A stretch of 64,000 nucleotides of DNA from positions 21,142 through 85,141 of the forward strand of contig CANLTE010000010.1 in the NCBI GenBank assembly GCA_947493885.1, read 5' to 3'. The stretch comes from an uncultured Maribacter sp. GTDB taxonomy: Bacteria; Bacteroidota; Bacteroidia; Flavobacteriales; Flavobacteriaceae. A model generated the notes under the pieces. It was given only the letters and a program-made list of their open reading frames with translations. It was not told where the DNA came from and ran no database searches. A program made the translations under genes and the position numbers. Positions 1 to 8,500 of this stretch are shown here, one piece after another (position 1 is the stretch's first letter; each line of letters starts with the position of its first letter).

Positions 1-372
1 GGTGATGAGTTTATATTTACTACCAATCAAAGTATGACCGTTAATGTTGAGGTTGTAGATGAAAGAGGTTGTAGAGCTGTGGCAGCCATTCCGTTTGAAT
101 TTACAGGAATGTTGGAGTTTCCTGAGTTTATGACTCCAAATGGAGATGGACAAAATGATGAGTGGGCGCCAAGTAATAGAAGGTTTTTCCCAAGTATTGA
201 GGTGAAAATATATGATAGGTATGGTAGAGTGGTGGCAGAACTTAACGATGTTACTTACTGGGATGGAAAGTATGAAGGTACTGAGTTACCATCTGGTGAT
301 TATTGGTATGAGGTGAATGCCAATGATAAAAGTAAATTTAGATATGTGGGTCACTTCACATTATACAGATAA
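1..372 (+). CDS. C-terminus of a T9SS-secreted protein (type B sorting domain), 5' truncated
   Basis: The reading frame is open from base 1, so this is the last 123 codons of a longer gene whose start lies outside the window. The final 80 or so residues have the layout of the gliding-motility-associated C-terminal domain (CHU_C, T9SS type B sorting signal): a TPNGDGQNDEW motif, then KIYDRYGRVV, WDGKYEGTELPSGDYWYEV and a terminal FTLYR. Family knowledge says this domain directs a protein through the type IX secretion system to the cell surface or medium. The preceding 40 residues look like the end of a beta-sandwich repeat. Function of the missing part cannot be told. It ends in a hairpin terminator shared with the convergent gene. 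Confidence 0.9.
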   Translation, partial: GDEFIFTTNQSMTVNVEVVDERGCRAVAAIPFEFTGMLEFPEFMTPNGDGQNDEWAPSNRRFFPSIEVKIYDRYGRVVAELNDVTYWDGKYEGTELPSGDYWYEVNANDKSKFRYVGHFTLYR

Positions 373-375
373 ATT

Positions 376-401
376 AAAAAGGCGCTTTTTGCGCCTTTTT
401 T
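376..401. terminator. Bidirectional rho-independent terminator
   Basis: A perfect 10-bp inverted repeat, AAAAAGGCGC (376-385) and GCGCCTTTTT (391-400), with a T5 loop. It has a T-run on each strand and lies between two convergent genes, so it can stop both. It overlaps the stop codon of the minus-strand gene. Confidence 0.9.
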
Positions 402-1578
402 ATATTCTCTCGCATTTAATAACCACACGTTGATTTTCTGAGTTTGTTGTGAAGAAAAGATAAATATCTCCACCATCACTTATTTTTAGGGTTTTACGAA
501 TTTCGACAACGCTTATAGGGAAATTTCTTGAAATTACATTTGCTTTTTTTATACCCATTTTTTTTACTGCTTTTTTGTTATACAGCAATACTTCTTCAAT
601 TTTAAAGGTTTTTCCAGTAAAATCTACCAAATGTTTAGAGGTGTATAGGTGTGTATGTTGATGTAATTTAAAAAGTTGAAGTTTGTTTGTAATAATTTTA
701 AAACCTCCGGATTTTAAGATAGCAGCATTTGGTTCATACAAATATTCTAAAGGATTTGATAATTCAGTTTTGGCGTTTTTTTCTTCTGACAAAACAAACT
801 CAAACAACTCTTTTTTGGTTTTTTTAAAGTTCATGGTTTTAATTTGAGTTTCCCCAGAGAAGTTTTTTTGAATAATCCATAGCAATTCTTTAACGTCATT
901 TTCAACAGCTACAACATGAATTTCTTTAACAGAATGAAGTTCTTTTAGTCCTGCTGAAATATCTAAAAGAGGAGCAGTTTTTATTAAAATATTATCCGAA
1001 TATTTTAGGAGGATATCTAAATTTTCAGGAATGTTTGGTTCACAATCTGAGAGTAAAAATACCTTGCCTTTTGTATCACTTCTTCGAGATGGATCTGCGT
1101 AGATTGCGCCAAAACTTTGGCTTGTGTTTTTTAAGAAATCAATGCCATTTCCAGATACGGTTTTTATATTTTTTACATCTAAAATTTGATAATTATGTGA
1201 AGCTATTTTGGAAAGATTTTCGTTCTTTTCACAATGCCAAATTTGACTAGAATATTTGCTGAAAAAATAGCTATCAACACCAAACCCTCCGGTGAGGTCA
1301 ATAAGTGTTTTTTTTGTTAAAATTTTAGCTTTGTATTCAGCGGTTACTTCAGAAGAGGTTTGTTCAATATTTAGCTTGTTGGGGTAATAAATGTTTGATG
1401 TGTTATACCATGTAGGGAGTTTTTTTTTGCATTTTTTTTTGGCTTCTATTTGTTCAACAAGTTCCTTAGTAGAAATATTGGGAAAAGGAGCTTTTTTTAA
1501 TAAAACTGACATGATGTCAGTGTTTAGTTTTTTTTGTATAAAATTCTGTACACCAGTATTTAGTATGTTTTTATTCAA
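400..1578 (-). CDS. THUMP-like class I SAM-dependent methyltransferase
   Basis: A 392-residue protein of a family widespread in Bacteroidota. A central Rossmann methyltransferase domain shows motif I as DLTGGFGVDSYFFSK (about residues 93-107) and a DPSRR motif (about 162-166) in the place of the N/DPPY loop of nucleic-acid methyltransferases. The C-terminal part matches the THUMP-like domain usual for this family (VISRNFPISVVEIRKTLKI). Probably an RNA methyltransferase; the target is not known from sequence. It is the last gene of a three-gene minus-strand group, 7 nt after the permease gene. No odd features; length is normal. Confidence 0.8.
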   Translation of the reverse strand: MNKNILNTGVQNFIQKKLNTDIMSVLLKKAPFPNISTKELVEQIEAKKKCKKKLPTWYNTSNIYYPNKLNIEQTSSEVTAEYKAKILTKKTLIDLTGGFGVDSYFFSKYSSQIWHCEKNENLSKIASHNYQILDVKNIKTVSGNGIDFLKNTSQSFGAIYADPSRRSDTKGKVFLLSDCEPNIPENLDILLKYSDNILIKTAPLLDISAGLKELHSVKEIHVVAVENDVKELLWIIQKNFSGETQIKTMNFKKTKKELFEFVLSEEKNAKTELSNPLEYLYEPNAAILKSGGFKIITNKLQLFKLHQHTHLYTSKHLVDFTGKTFKIEEVLLYNKKAVKKMGIKKANVISRNFPISVVEIRKTLKISDGGDIYLFFTTNSENQRVVIKCERI

Positions 1579-1585
1579 AGTAAAG

Positions 1586-2686
1586 CTATAGATTTTCAGT
1601 AAGAGATTTTACTATCTTGTTTTCTGATAAAAATTCCTTCAAAATCACTTTTATAACGGTGTAACCAGGCACGGCAACTATCATTCCTAGTACTCCAAAA
1701 AGTAAACCAGCAATAATAATAATAAGAAAAATTTCAAGAGGATGAGACTTAACACTATTGGAAAAAATTAAAGGTTGTGACACAAAATTATCAACCAATT
1801 GACCAATCGCTAAACCTATTAAAACATAACCGGATTTTGGCAAAATTACGGTACTAAAATCTGCTCCTAAATTGCTTGTCATGGTAAGTGTAATCATGAT
1901 AATTCCTCCAATGATTGGACCTACATACGGAATGATATTAAATAGCGCACATAAGAATGCAATTACAACTGCATTTTCAATTCCGATTATGAGTAATGCA
2001 ATTGTGTAGATTACAAATAAAACAAAAATTTGAAGTAGTAATCCAACGAAATATCTGGATAGTAAATTGTTGATTTTTTCGATAGAATTAACGGTTCCTG
2101 TTTCCTTGTTTGAAGGAACAAAAATGAGTAGCCCATTTTGAAACATTTTACTGTCTTTTAGAAAAAAGAACGAAATAAATAATACTGAAAAAAGTCCTAT
2201 ACTTACCGAACTTAAAATGTCTAAAAACGAATTTAAAAAATTAGGAATAAAGTCAACATTAACTCCAGCAAGAATATTTTTTTCTAGGTTTGCTTCCTCA
2301 ATGGCTTCATTAACTACTTGAGCAGAATCGCCAAAGTAATCCATAATTTCAGAGTAAAGCGTATTTAAATTCGCTTGAAGCTCATTAATGTTGAGTAAGG
2401 ATAAGTTTTTACCTTGTTCTGATAATAAAGGAATAAAAAGCGCTATTAAGCCTGCAATCAAGCCTATCATTAATAGCATTGTTGCTACAACGGCTATTGT
2501 GTTGGGAAACTTTAGTTTTCTTCTTAGAAAAAGTACAATAGGTCTTCCAATAAGTGCAATTACTGCCGCTATGGCTAAATACGCCAAAACAGATTGAATT
2601 TTGTAGAGAAAAAATAGCACTAAAGCTATACCTATTAAAATTCCTACAGCACGTAAAATTCCATTAGAAATGCTTTTTGACGTCAT
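1586..2686 (-). CDS. AI-2E family transporter (PerM/YdiK-like permease)
   Basis: A 366-residue inner-membrane protein with about eight hydrophobic segments: two or three near the N-terminus, a soluble stretch of about 75-145, then five more. The C-terminal half carries the family signature pattern, with IIPYVGPIIGG (about 251-261) and DNFVSQPLIFSNSVKSHPLE followed by a glycine-rich final helix ending in VAVPGYTVIK. Members have been linked to AI-2 export or Na+/H+ exchange, but the substrate cannot be assigned here. It lies 3 nt after the DUF4159 gene and 7 nt before the methyltransferase gene, so the three are probably co-transcribed. Confidence 0.85.
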   Translation of the reverse strand: MTSKSISNGILRAVGILIGIALVLFFLYKIQSVLAYLAIAAVIALIGRPIVLFLRRKLKFPNTIAVVATMLLMIGLIAGLIALFIPLLSEQGKNLSLLNINELQANLNTLYSEIMDYFGDSAQVVNEAIEEANLEKNILAGVNVDFIPNFLNSFLDILSSVSIGLFSVLFISFFFLKDSKMFQNGLLIFVPSNKETGTVNSIEKINNLLSRYFVGLLLQIFVLFVIYTIALLIIGIENAVVIAFLCALFNIIPYVGPIIGGIIMITLTMTSNLGADFSTVILPKSGYVLIGLAIGQLVDNFVSQPLIFSNSVKSHPLEIFLIIIIAGLLFGVLGMIVAVPGYTVIKVILKEFLSENKIVKSLTENL

Positions 2687-2689
2687 TTT

Positions 2690-3340
2690 TTAGTTTTTAA
2701 AAACATATGATACAATGTTAGCCCCCATTTGCAATGCTTTTTTTCTTATTTCAGGAGGGTTGTTGTGTACTGCTGGGTCTTCCCATCCGTCACCTAAATC
2801 GCATTCGTAGGTAAAAAGTAAGATGAGTCTATCTTCATGAAAATAACCAAGAGCTTGAGGTCGTTTTCCATTATGCTCATGTATTTTGGGTAAACCTTCT
2901 GGAAATTGGTATTCTTGTTTAAAAATAGCGTGATTAGCTCCCAGCTCCTCAAGTTTTTTATCTGGAAATATTTTTAATAGTTCCTTTTTTAAATAAGGCT
3001 CCATTCCAAAATTGTCATCAATGTGCAGAAAACCACCAGAGAGTAAATATGTCCTTAAATTAGTTGCTTCTATTTCTGAAAAAACAACATTTCCGTGTCC
3101 CGTCATATATAAGAAAGGGTATTGAAAAATGCCAGAATCGTTTGCCTCAACAGTAGCTGGTTTGCTTTTTATTGTGGTGTTAATGTTATTGTTACAATAG
3201 GAGATAAGGTTAGGTAACCCTGTAGGATTTGCATACCAATCGCCACCACCAGAATATTTTAAAACTGCTATTTCCTGACTAAAAAGAACAAAAGAAAAGC
3301 AACTTAATGTTATTGAAAACCAAATGTGGGCTTGTTTCAT
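2690..3340 (-). CDS. DUF4159 domain protein, exported
   Basis: A 216-residue protein with an N-terminal signal peptide (hydrophobic stretch to about residue 21, cleavage near LFSQ-E) and one DUF4159 domain. Visible family traits are LKYSGGGDWYANP, YMTGHGNVVFS, GGFLHIDDNFG and LFTYECDLGDGWEDP. The fold resembles a glutamine-amidotransferase-like domain, but no catalytic Cys-His-Glu set is evident, so it is probably non-enzymatic. In Bacteroidota this domain often sits near MoxR/DUF58/BatA-type genes; that context is absent here. First gene of its operon, with a candidate promoter just upstream. Confidence 0.85.
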   Translation of the reverse strand: MKQAHIWFSITLSCFSFVLFSQEIAVLKYSGGGDWYANPTGLPNLISYCNNNINTTIKSKPATVEANDSGIFQYPFLYMTGHGNVVFSEIEATNLRTYLLSGGFLHIDDNFGMEPYLKKELLKIFPDKKLEELGANHAIFKQEYQFPEGLPKIHEHNGKRPQALGYFHEDRLILLFTYECDLGDGWEDPAVHNNPPEIRKKALQMGANIVSYVFKN

Positions 3341-3363
3341 AAATTATAATATACTGATGCAAT

Positions 3364-3371
3364 CAAATTTA
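3364..3371 (-). promoter_or_regulatory. Candidate -7 element for the DUF4159 operon
   Basis: On the minus strand this reads TAAATTTG, matching the Bacteroidetes -7 consensus TAnnTTTG. The -33 region, about 20 nt upstream, is only TTTT. A transcript would begin about 15-20 nt before the DUF4159 start codon. Confidence 0.4.
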
Positions 3372-3438
3372 CATATAATTTAATTCCAATAAAATCTTGA
3401 TAGTGGTATTTAAGATAGGTTGGTTGTTACAAAAGGTT

Positions 3439-4146
3439 TTAGCTGTTATTAATTAGGGCGATAGTAGTACAAGCGTAAATAGCAGCTGTTTCCGTACGCA
3501 ATCTATTACGACCTAATGAAACGGGTAAAAACCCTTTTTCATAAGCAGATTTAATTTCGCTTGTTGAGAAGTCTCCTTCAGGACCAATTAAAATAGTAAT
3601 GTCTTTATCAGCAGCAGCTTTTCGTTTGAGCTCTACTTTTTCCTCCTTTTCGCAATGACCAATAAATAAAAGCCCTTCGTGTTTTTGGTCTAGGTATTCT
3701 TTTAGAGAAACTGGTGGGTTTAATTTGGGTAGGTATGTTTGTAATGATTGCTTCATGGCTGATTGTATCACCTTTTGCAATCTTTCTTGTTTTATTATTT
3801 TTCGTTCGGATCTTTCACAAATAATAGGAGTAATTTCATTCACGCCAATTTCTGTAGCTTTTTCTAAAAACCACTCAAAACGGTCATTGTTTTTGGTTGG
3901 AGCAACTGCCAAATGAAGCCAATATTTTGTTTGATGTTTTTTAGTTTCGTTAGTAATCTGAACCTTACATTTTTTTGGGTCGGCAATTATAATTTTAGTT
4001 TCGTAAAGGATGCCTTTTCCGTTTGTAACAAAAAGTACGTCATTTTCTTTCTTACGAAGTACGCGAATAATATGCTTGCTCTCTTCTTGTGGAAAAACAA
4101 ATTGAGCGGCACTGCTATCTAAATTTGGATTATAAAAAAGCTGCAT
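3439..4146 (-). CDS. rsmE: 16S rRNA (uracil-1498-N3)-methyltransferase RsmE
   Basis: A 235-residue SPOUT-class enzyme that methylates N3 of U1498 in 16S rRNA using S-adenosylmethionine. The N-terminal PUA-like part (1-70) includes SKHIIRVLRKKENDVL. The C-terminal SPOUT knot shows KATEIGVNEITPIICERSE, then ILIGPEGDFSTSEI and LGRNRLRTETAAIYA, the deep-trefoil SAM-binding signatures of RsmE. Normal length. It lies 6 nt after the TfoX-like gene and is the last of a tsaD-led group, so it is likely co-transcribed with translation-fidelity genes. Confidence 0.95.
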   Translation of the reverse strand: MQLFYNPNLDSSAAQFVFPQEESKHIIRVLRKKENDVLFVTNGKGILYETKIIIADPKKCKVQITNETKKHQTKYWLHLAVAPTKNNDRFEWFLEKATEIGVNEITPIICERSERKIIKQERLQKVIQSAMKQSLQTYLPKLNPPVSLKEYLDQKHEGLLFIGHCEKEEKVELKRKAAADKDITILIGPEGDFSTSEIKSAYEKGFLPVSLGRNRLRTETAAIYACTTIALINNS

Positions 4147-4152
4147 ATTATA

Positions 4153-4503
4153 TTATTTGGAGTTTTTAGATTTGTTTTGTGCGTGCTCAATTCCAAGTTC
4201 AATCCATTCTTGTAATTGTTCTTCGGTTTCAAATCCTTCTGGAGAAACATATATAAACTCTTTCATTGGTTTTTTTGTAAAATCCATTGGTCTAACGAAT
4301 TCATTTTTTAAAATGACATCCATTTTGTCTCTAATAACACGAACCGCCAAATCATCTTTAATAATTCCAACCGTCATTTTTCCTTTGTAGAGAAATGATA
4401 ATCCGCCAAACATTTTTTTCTTGATGATATTATCTTTTATATCTTTTGGAAAAGTGTTCAACGAAAAATCTATGCGTTGTTCAATATTGGAATTATAAGA
4501 CAT
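4153..4503 (-). CDS. TfoX/Sxy N-terminal domain protein
   Basis: A 116-residue single-domain protein. KKMFGGLSFLYKGKMTVGI and DLAVRV match the TfoX N-terminal domain, which is named after the competence regulator TfoX/Sxy. The short stand-alone form is common in Flavobacteria and is not proof of natural competence. The gene lies between tsaD (15 nt upstream) and rsmE (6 nt downstream) on the minus strand. Role unknown; the domain call is firm. Confidence 0.85.
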   Translation of the reverse strand: MSYNSNIEQRIDFSLNTFPKDIKDNIIKKKMFGGLSFLYKGKMTVGIIKDDLAVRVIRDKMDVILKNEFVRPMDFTKKPMKEFIYVSPEGFETEEQLQEWIELGIEHAQNKSKNSK

Positions 4504-4518
4504 GGTGAGTGGTTTAGG

Positions 4519-5541
4519 TTAAATAACGTATCTTGCCTTTGCTGTAATGCTTTGATTTGAAAATTGTTGTTCCAGGTATTTTAAATAACCAACAATTCCA
4601 ATCATTGCGGCATTATCCGTACAATACTCAAATTTAGGAATAAATGTTTTCCATTGGTGAGAACTTTCCATTTGTTTCAGCTTAGTTCTAATACCACTAT
4701 TTGCAGACACACCTCCTCCGATAGCTACTTGTTTTATTTCAGTTTGTTTAACAGCTTTTTTTAGTTTATCTGTTAATATTTGAATAATGGTGTGTTGTAT
4801 TGAAGCACAGATATCATTAATGTTTTTGGTAATAAAATCTGGGTCTTTTTGCGTTTCTCTTTGAATAAAGTAAAGGATACTGGTTTTAAGTCCACTAAAA
4901 CTAAAATTTACACCTTCTACTTTTGGTTTCGGAAAGGGAAATTTTTTAGGATTTCCTAAAGCTGCATATTTGTCAATTAATGGTCCTCCAGGATACGGTA
5001 ATCCAAGTAATTTCGCGCTTTTGTCAAAGGCTTCTCCTACGGCGTCATCCAGAGTCTCTCCTAAAATTTTCATATCAAAATAATTAGAAACCTTAACAAT
5101 TTGGGTGTGTCCACCACTAATAGTCATTGCTAAGAATGGAAACTCAGGAGCGTTTTGTGCATCATCCTTAATAAAATGTGCCAAAATGTGCGCTTGCATG
5201 TGATTTACCTCTATCAAAGGAATGTTTAATCCTAATGATAGCGATTTTGCAAAAGATGTGCCAACTAATAACGACCCCATAAGGCCTGGTCCTCGTGTAA
5301 AAGCTATGGCTGATAACTGTTTTTTATCGATATTTGCCTTAGCTAAAGCTTGGTGAGCAACAGGAACAATATTTTGCTGGTGTGCACGTGAAGCAAGCTC
5401 AGGAACAACACCGCCATATTCCTCATGAATTTTTTGAGTGGCGACAATGTTGCTTAGAACACGATTGTTATGTAAAACGGCAGCTGAAGTATCATCGCAC
5501 GATGATTCTATAGCAAGAATATAAACATTTTCATTTTTCAT
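4519..5541 (-). CDS. tsaD: tRNA threonylcarbamoyladenosine transferase TsaD
   Basis: A 340-residue catalytic subunit of the t6A37 tRNA-modification complex. It transfers the threonylcarbamoyl group to A37 of ANN-decoding tRNAs. Visible are the ASKHA opening AIESSCDDTSAAVL, the metal-ligand histidines H114 and H118 in NHMQAHILAH, a SGGHTQ loop, FDKSAKLLGLPYPGG and the C-terminal AIGGGVSANSGIR. The frame stays open to 5700, but the start at 5541 (MKNENVYILAIESS) gives exactly the family length and N-terminus. The 53-residue extension would run into the divergent tamB gene. Heads a tsaD / tfoX-like / rsmE group. Confidence 0.96.
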   Translation of the reverse strand: MKNENVYILAIESSCDDTSAAVLHNNRVLSNIVATQKIHEEYGGVVPELASRAHQQNIVPVAHQALAKANIDKKQLSAIAFTRGPGLMGSLLVGTSFAKSLSLGLNIPLIEVNHMQAHILAHFIKDDAQNAPEFPFLAMTISGGHTQIVKVSNYFDMKILGETLDDAVGEAFDKSAKLLGLPYPGGPLIDKYAALGNPKKFPFPKPKVEGVNFSFSGLKTSILYFIQRETQKDPDFITKNINDICASIQHTIIQILTDKLKKAVKQTEIKQVAIGGGVSANSGIRTKLKQMESSHQWKTFIPKFEYCTDNAAMIGIVGYLKYLEQQFSNQSITAKARYVI

Positions 5542-5568
5542 CCTAATTTTGGAATAAAAATTGGAACA

Positions 5569-5596
5569 CAAAGGTAAAACATAAGGCACTATCAAA
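5569..5596 (-). promoter_or_regulatory. Candidate promoter of the tsaD group
   Basis: On the minus strand, TACCTTTG (5569-5576) matches the -7 consensus TAnnTTTG. TTTG (5593-5596) lies 16 nt upstream as the -33 element, slightly closer than usual. Transcription would begin about 20 nt before the TsaD start at 5541. The element overlaps the presumed tamB translation-start region on the other strand. Confidence 0.5.
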
Positions 5597-8500
5597 AAAT
5601 TAAAAAAAATACTGGTTAGAACTCTTTTGGTGTTTTTGCTAATTTGTGTTTTGGGGACAATTATTTTGTCTTTACCTGTTGTGCAGACTCGTTTTGCCAC
5701 TTACGCAACAGATTCCATTAACAAAGAGTTTGGTACAAACATTAAAATTGAAAAGGTAAGGCTGTCCTTAATTTCTTGGGATGTTGCATTAAAAAGTATT
5801 TATATACAAGATTATCAAAAGGATACCCTTTTTTATGTGGATAGGTTAAAAACTTCCATTGTTAGCATTCGAAATTTAACTAAAGGAAAATTAGAGTTTG
5901 GAGAAATAGATGTTGATGACCTTCATTTTAAGTTAAAAACCTACGAAGGAAAGCGAAATACTAATCTTGAGGTTTTTATTGAGAAATTGGATGATGGCAA
6001 GCCTAGAAAACCAGGCACGCCTCCATTCTTTTTTTATGCTGAAAATGTAAAAGTTAAGACAAGTAGATTTCAATATGTTGATGAGAATTTTGAAAACACT
6101 AAAATTCTCGATTTTAAAAAACTAAATATAAATGCTGATGATTTTCAGATTCTTGGGCCAGATGTTTCTGCCGGAATAAAAGAAATGTCTTTTAGTAGTC
6201 AAAGAAATTTAGAGGTTCAAAAACTTACAACCAATTTTAAATATACAAAACAGCAAATGCGCTTTGATTCACTAGGTATTCAAACGCTAAATTCTCACTT
6301 GAAAGGGAGTCTTGTTTTTGATTATGATAGAAAAGACTTTGCAAATTTTTTAAATAAGGTTAACGTAGATGCTCAGTTTAACGAATCTACCGTATCACTT
6401 GGAGAAGTTAATAATCTTTATAACGAATTTGGAGCTGATAAAAGGGTTGTTTTTTCTTCTAGATTTAGTGGAGTATTGAATGATTTAAATGCGGAGAAAC
6501 TCTTTTTAAATTCGGATAATACAGGTATAAGAGGAGATTTTAATTTTAAAAATTTGTTTAATCGTAGGGAGCCTTTTGTATTAAATGCTAAGATTAAAAA
6601 TATTACATCAAGTTATTACGAATTAAGGGGACTGATGCCAAAAATTTTAGGAAAATCACTTCCAAAATCTTTTACAAAATTAGGCCAGTTTACTGTTTTG
6701 GGAAATACGGTAATAACAGAAACTTCAGTTGATGCTAAGGTAAATATTAATTCCGCCATTGGTAGTAGTTATACCGATGTTGTTTTGGAAAATGTAAACA
6801 AAATTGAAGACGTTACATATAAAGGTTTTGTGTCTCTTATTGATTTTGATTTAGGTGGCTTTGTTGAAATAGATAAAATAGGAAAAACATCATTAGATTT
6901 TAATGTAGAGGGAAAAGGGTTTACAAAAGAAAGTCTAAATACAGAGGTAATAGGAGATGTGTATTCCATTGTTTTTAATGATTATGATTATCAGAATTTA
7001 AAGGTTTCAGGGGTCTTAAAAGATCAGTTATTTGATGGTTTATTGGTTAGCGATGATGATAATATTAAGTTTAATTTTAAAGGACTTGCTGATTTTGGAG
7101 AAGGGCGAAATAACTTCAACTTTAATGCAAATGTTGCATATGCCGATTTAAAGAAGCTTAATTTTATAAGAGATAGTGTTTCTATTTTTAAAGGTAATGT
7201 TGTAATGGATGTTTCCGGAAATACTCTGGATAATATCATTGGAGATATTAGCTTTAGTAAGACCAATTATAAAAATGCCAATGATACCTACTATTTTGAT
7301 GATTTTAAGGTTTCGTCTTCTTTTGAAAATGATTCAATTAGAACTGTAGAGATAAATTCACCTGATATAATTACGGGCTACCTAAAAGGAAATTTTAAAA
7401 CCAAAGAGTTGGGTAGGCTAATTCAAAACTCATTAGGAAGTATATATACCAATTATAGACCTTTTAAAATTTCTAAAGGGCAAACATTGGCGTTTAACTT
7501 TAGAATTTATAATAAAATAGTCGACGTTTTTTTTCCAGAAGTAAAGTTTGATCCAAATACCTTTATTAAGGGGAATATTAATTCTGATGAAGGAGATTTT
7601 AGATTAAATTTTAAATCACCTAGTATAATTGCATACGGAAATGAGGCTGATAAAATAGAGGTTAAAATAGATAACAAAAACCCCTTGTTTAACACGTTTG
7701 TTTCAGTTGGGGATTTATCTACGGACTATTACGATGTTCGTGATTTTAATCTTATTAATACCACACTAAAAGACACACTTTTTTTCCGAGCAGAGTTTAA
7801 AGGAGGTAGCAAGTATAATGATAGTTATAACCTTAATTTTTATCATACATTTAACAATCAAAACAAATCTGTAATAGGATTAAAAAGGTCGGAGATTGAT
7901 ATTAAAGGAAATACTTGGGTACTTAATAAAAACGGAGACGATAAAAACAAAGTAATTGTAAACAAAACATTGGATAGTATTACAATTCGTGAAATTGTAA
8001 TGAATAACGATGTGCAAGAACAAATTCGTTTAAAAGGACAATTGGCAGACTCTACGTACAAGGACTTAGAGTTGCAGTTTAAAATAGTATCTCTGGATAA
8101 AATAACACCCGTGGTAGATAGTTTAAGACTTCAAGGTGAGGTAAACGGGACGTTAAACATTCTACAAAAAGAAGGCATTTACTTACCATCTTCAAATTTG
8201 AAAGTTGATGATTTTGGAGTAAATGATATTAGAATGGGAGATTTATCTGTCGGGATAGTAGGGAATAGGGATTTAACAGATTTTGTTGTGAGCTCGCAAC
8301 TTACCGATAATGGCATAGAAAAGCTTGGTATTGTAGGTAATATTAAAAATACCGGTAGAATTCCTGAAGCAAATTTGTTAGCCAATTTTAGAAGGTTTGA
8401 TATTGAGCCATTTAACCCACTTGGGGAGGGTATTATTGGGGATATAAGAGGTAAAATAAGTGGTAGTGCACAAATTACGGGAAAAATAGATAATCCTGAA

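Noticed and set aside
5542..5700. 53-residue N-terminal extension of TsaD
   Set aside because: Gives a protein longer than the family, has no family-like sequence, and overlaps the divergent tamB start. The start at 5541 gives the standard N-terminus.
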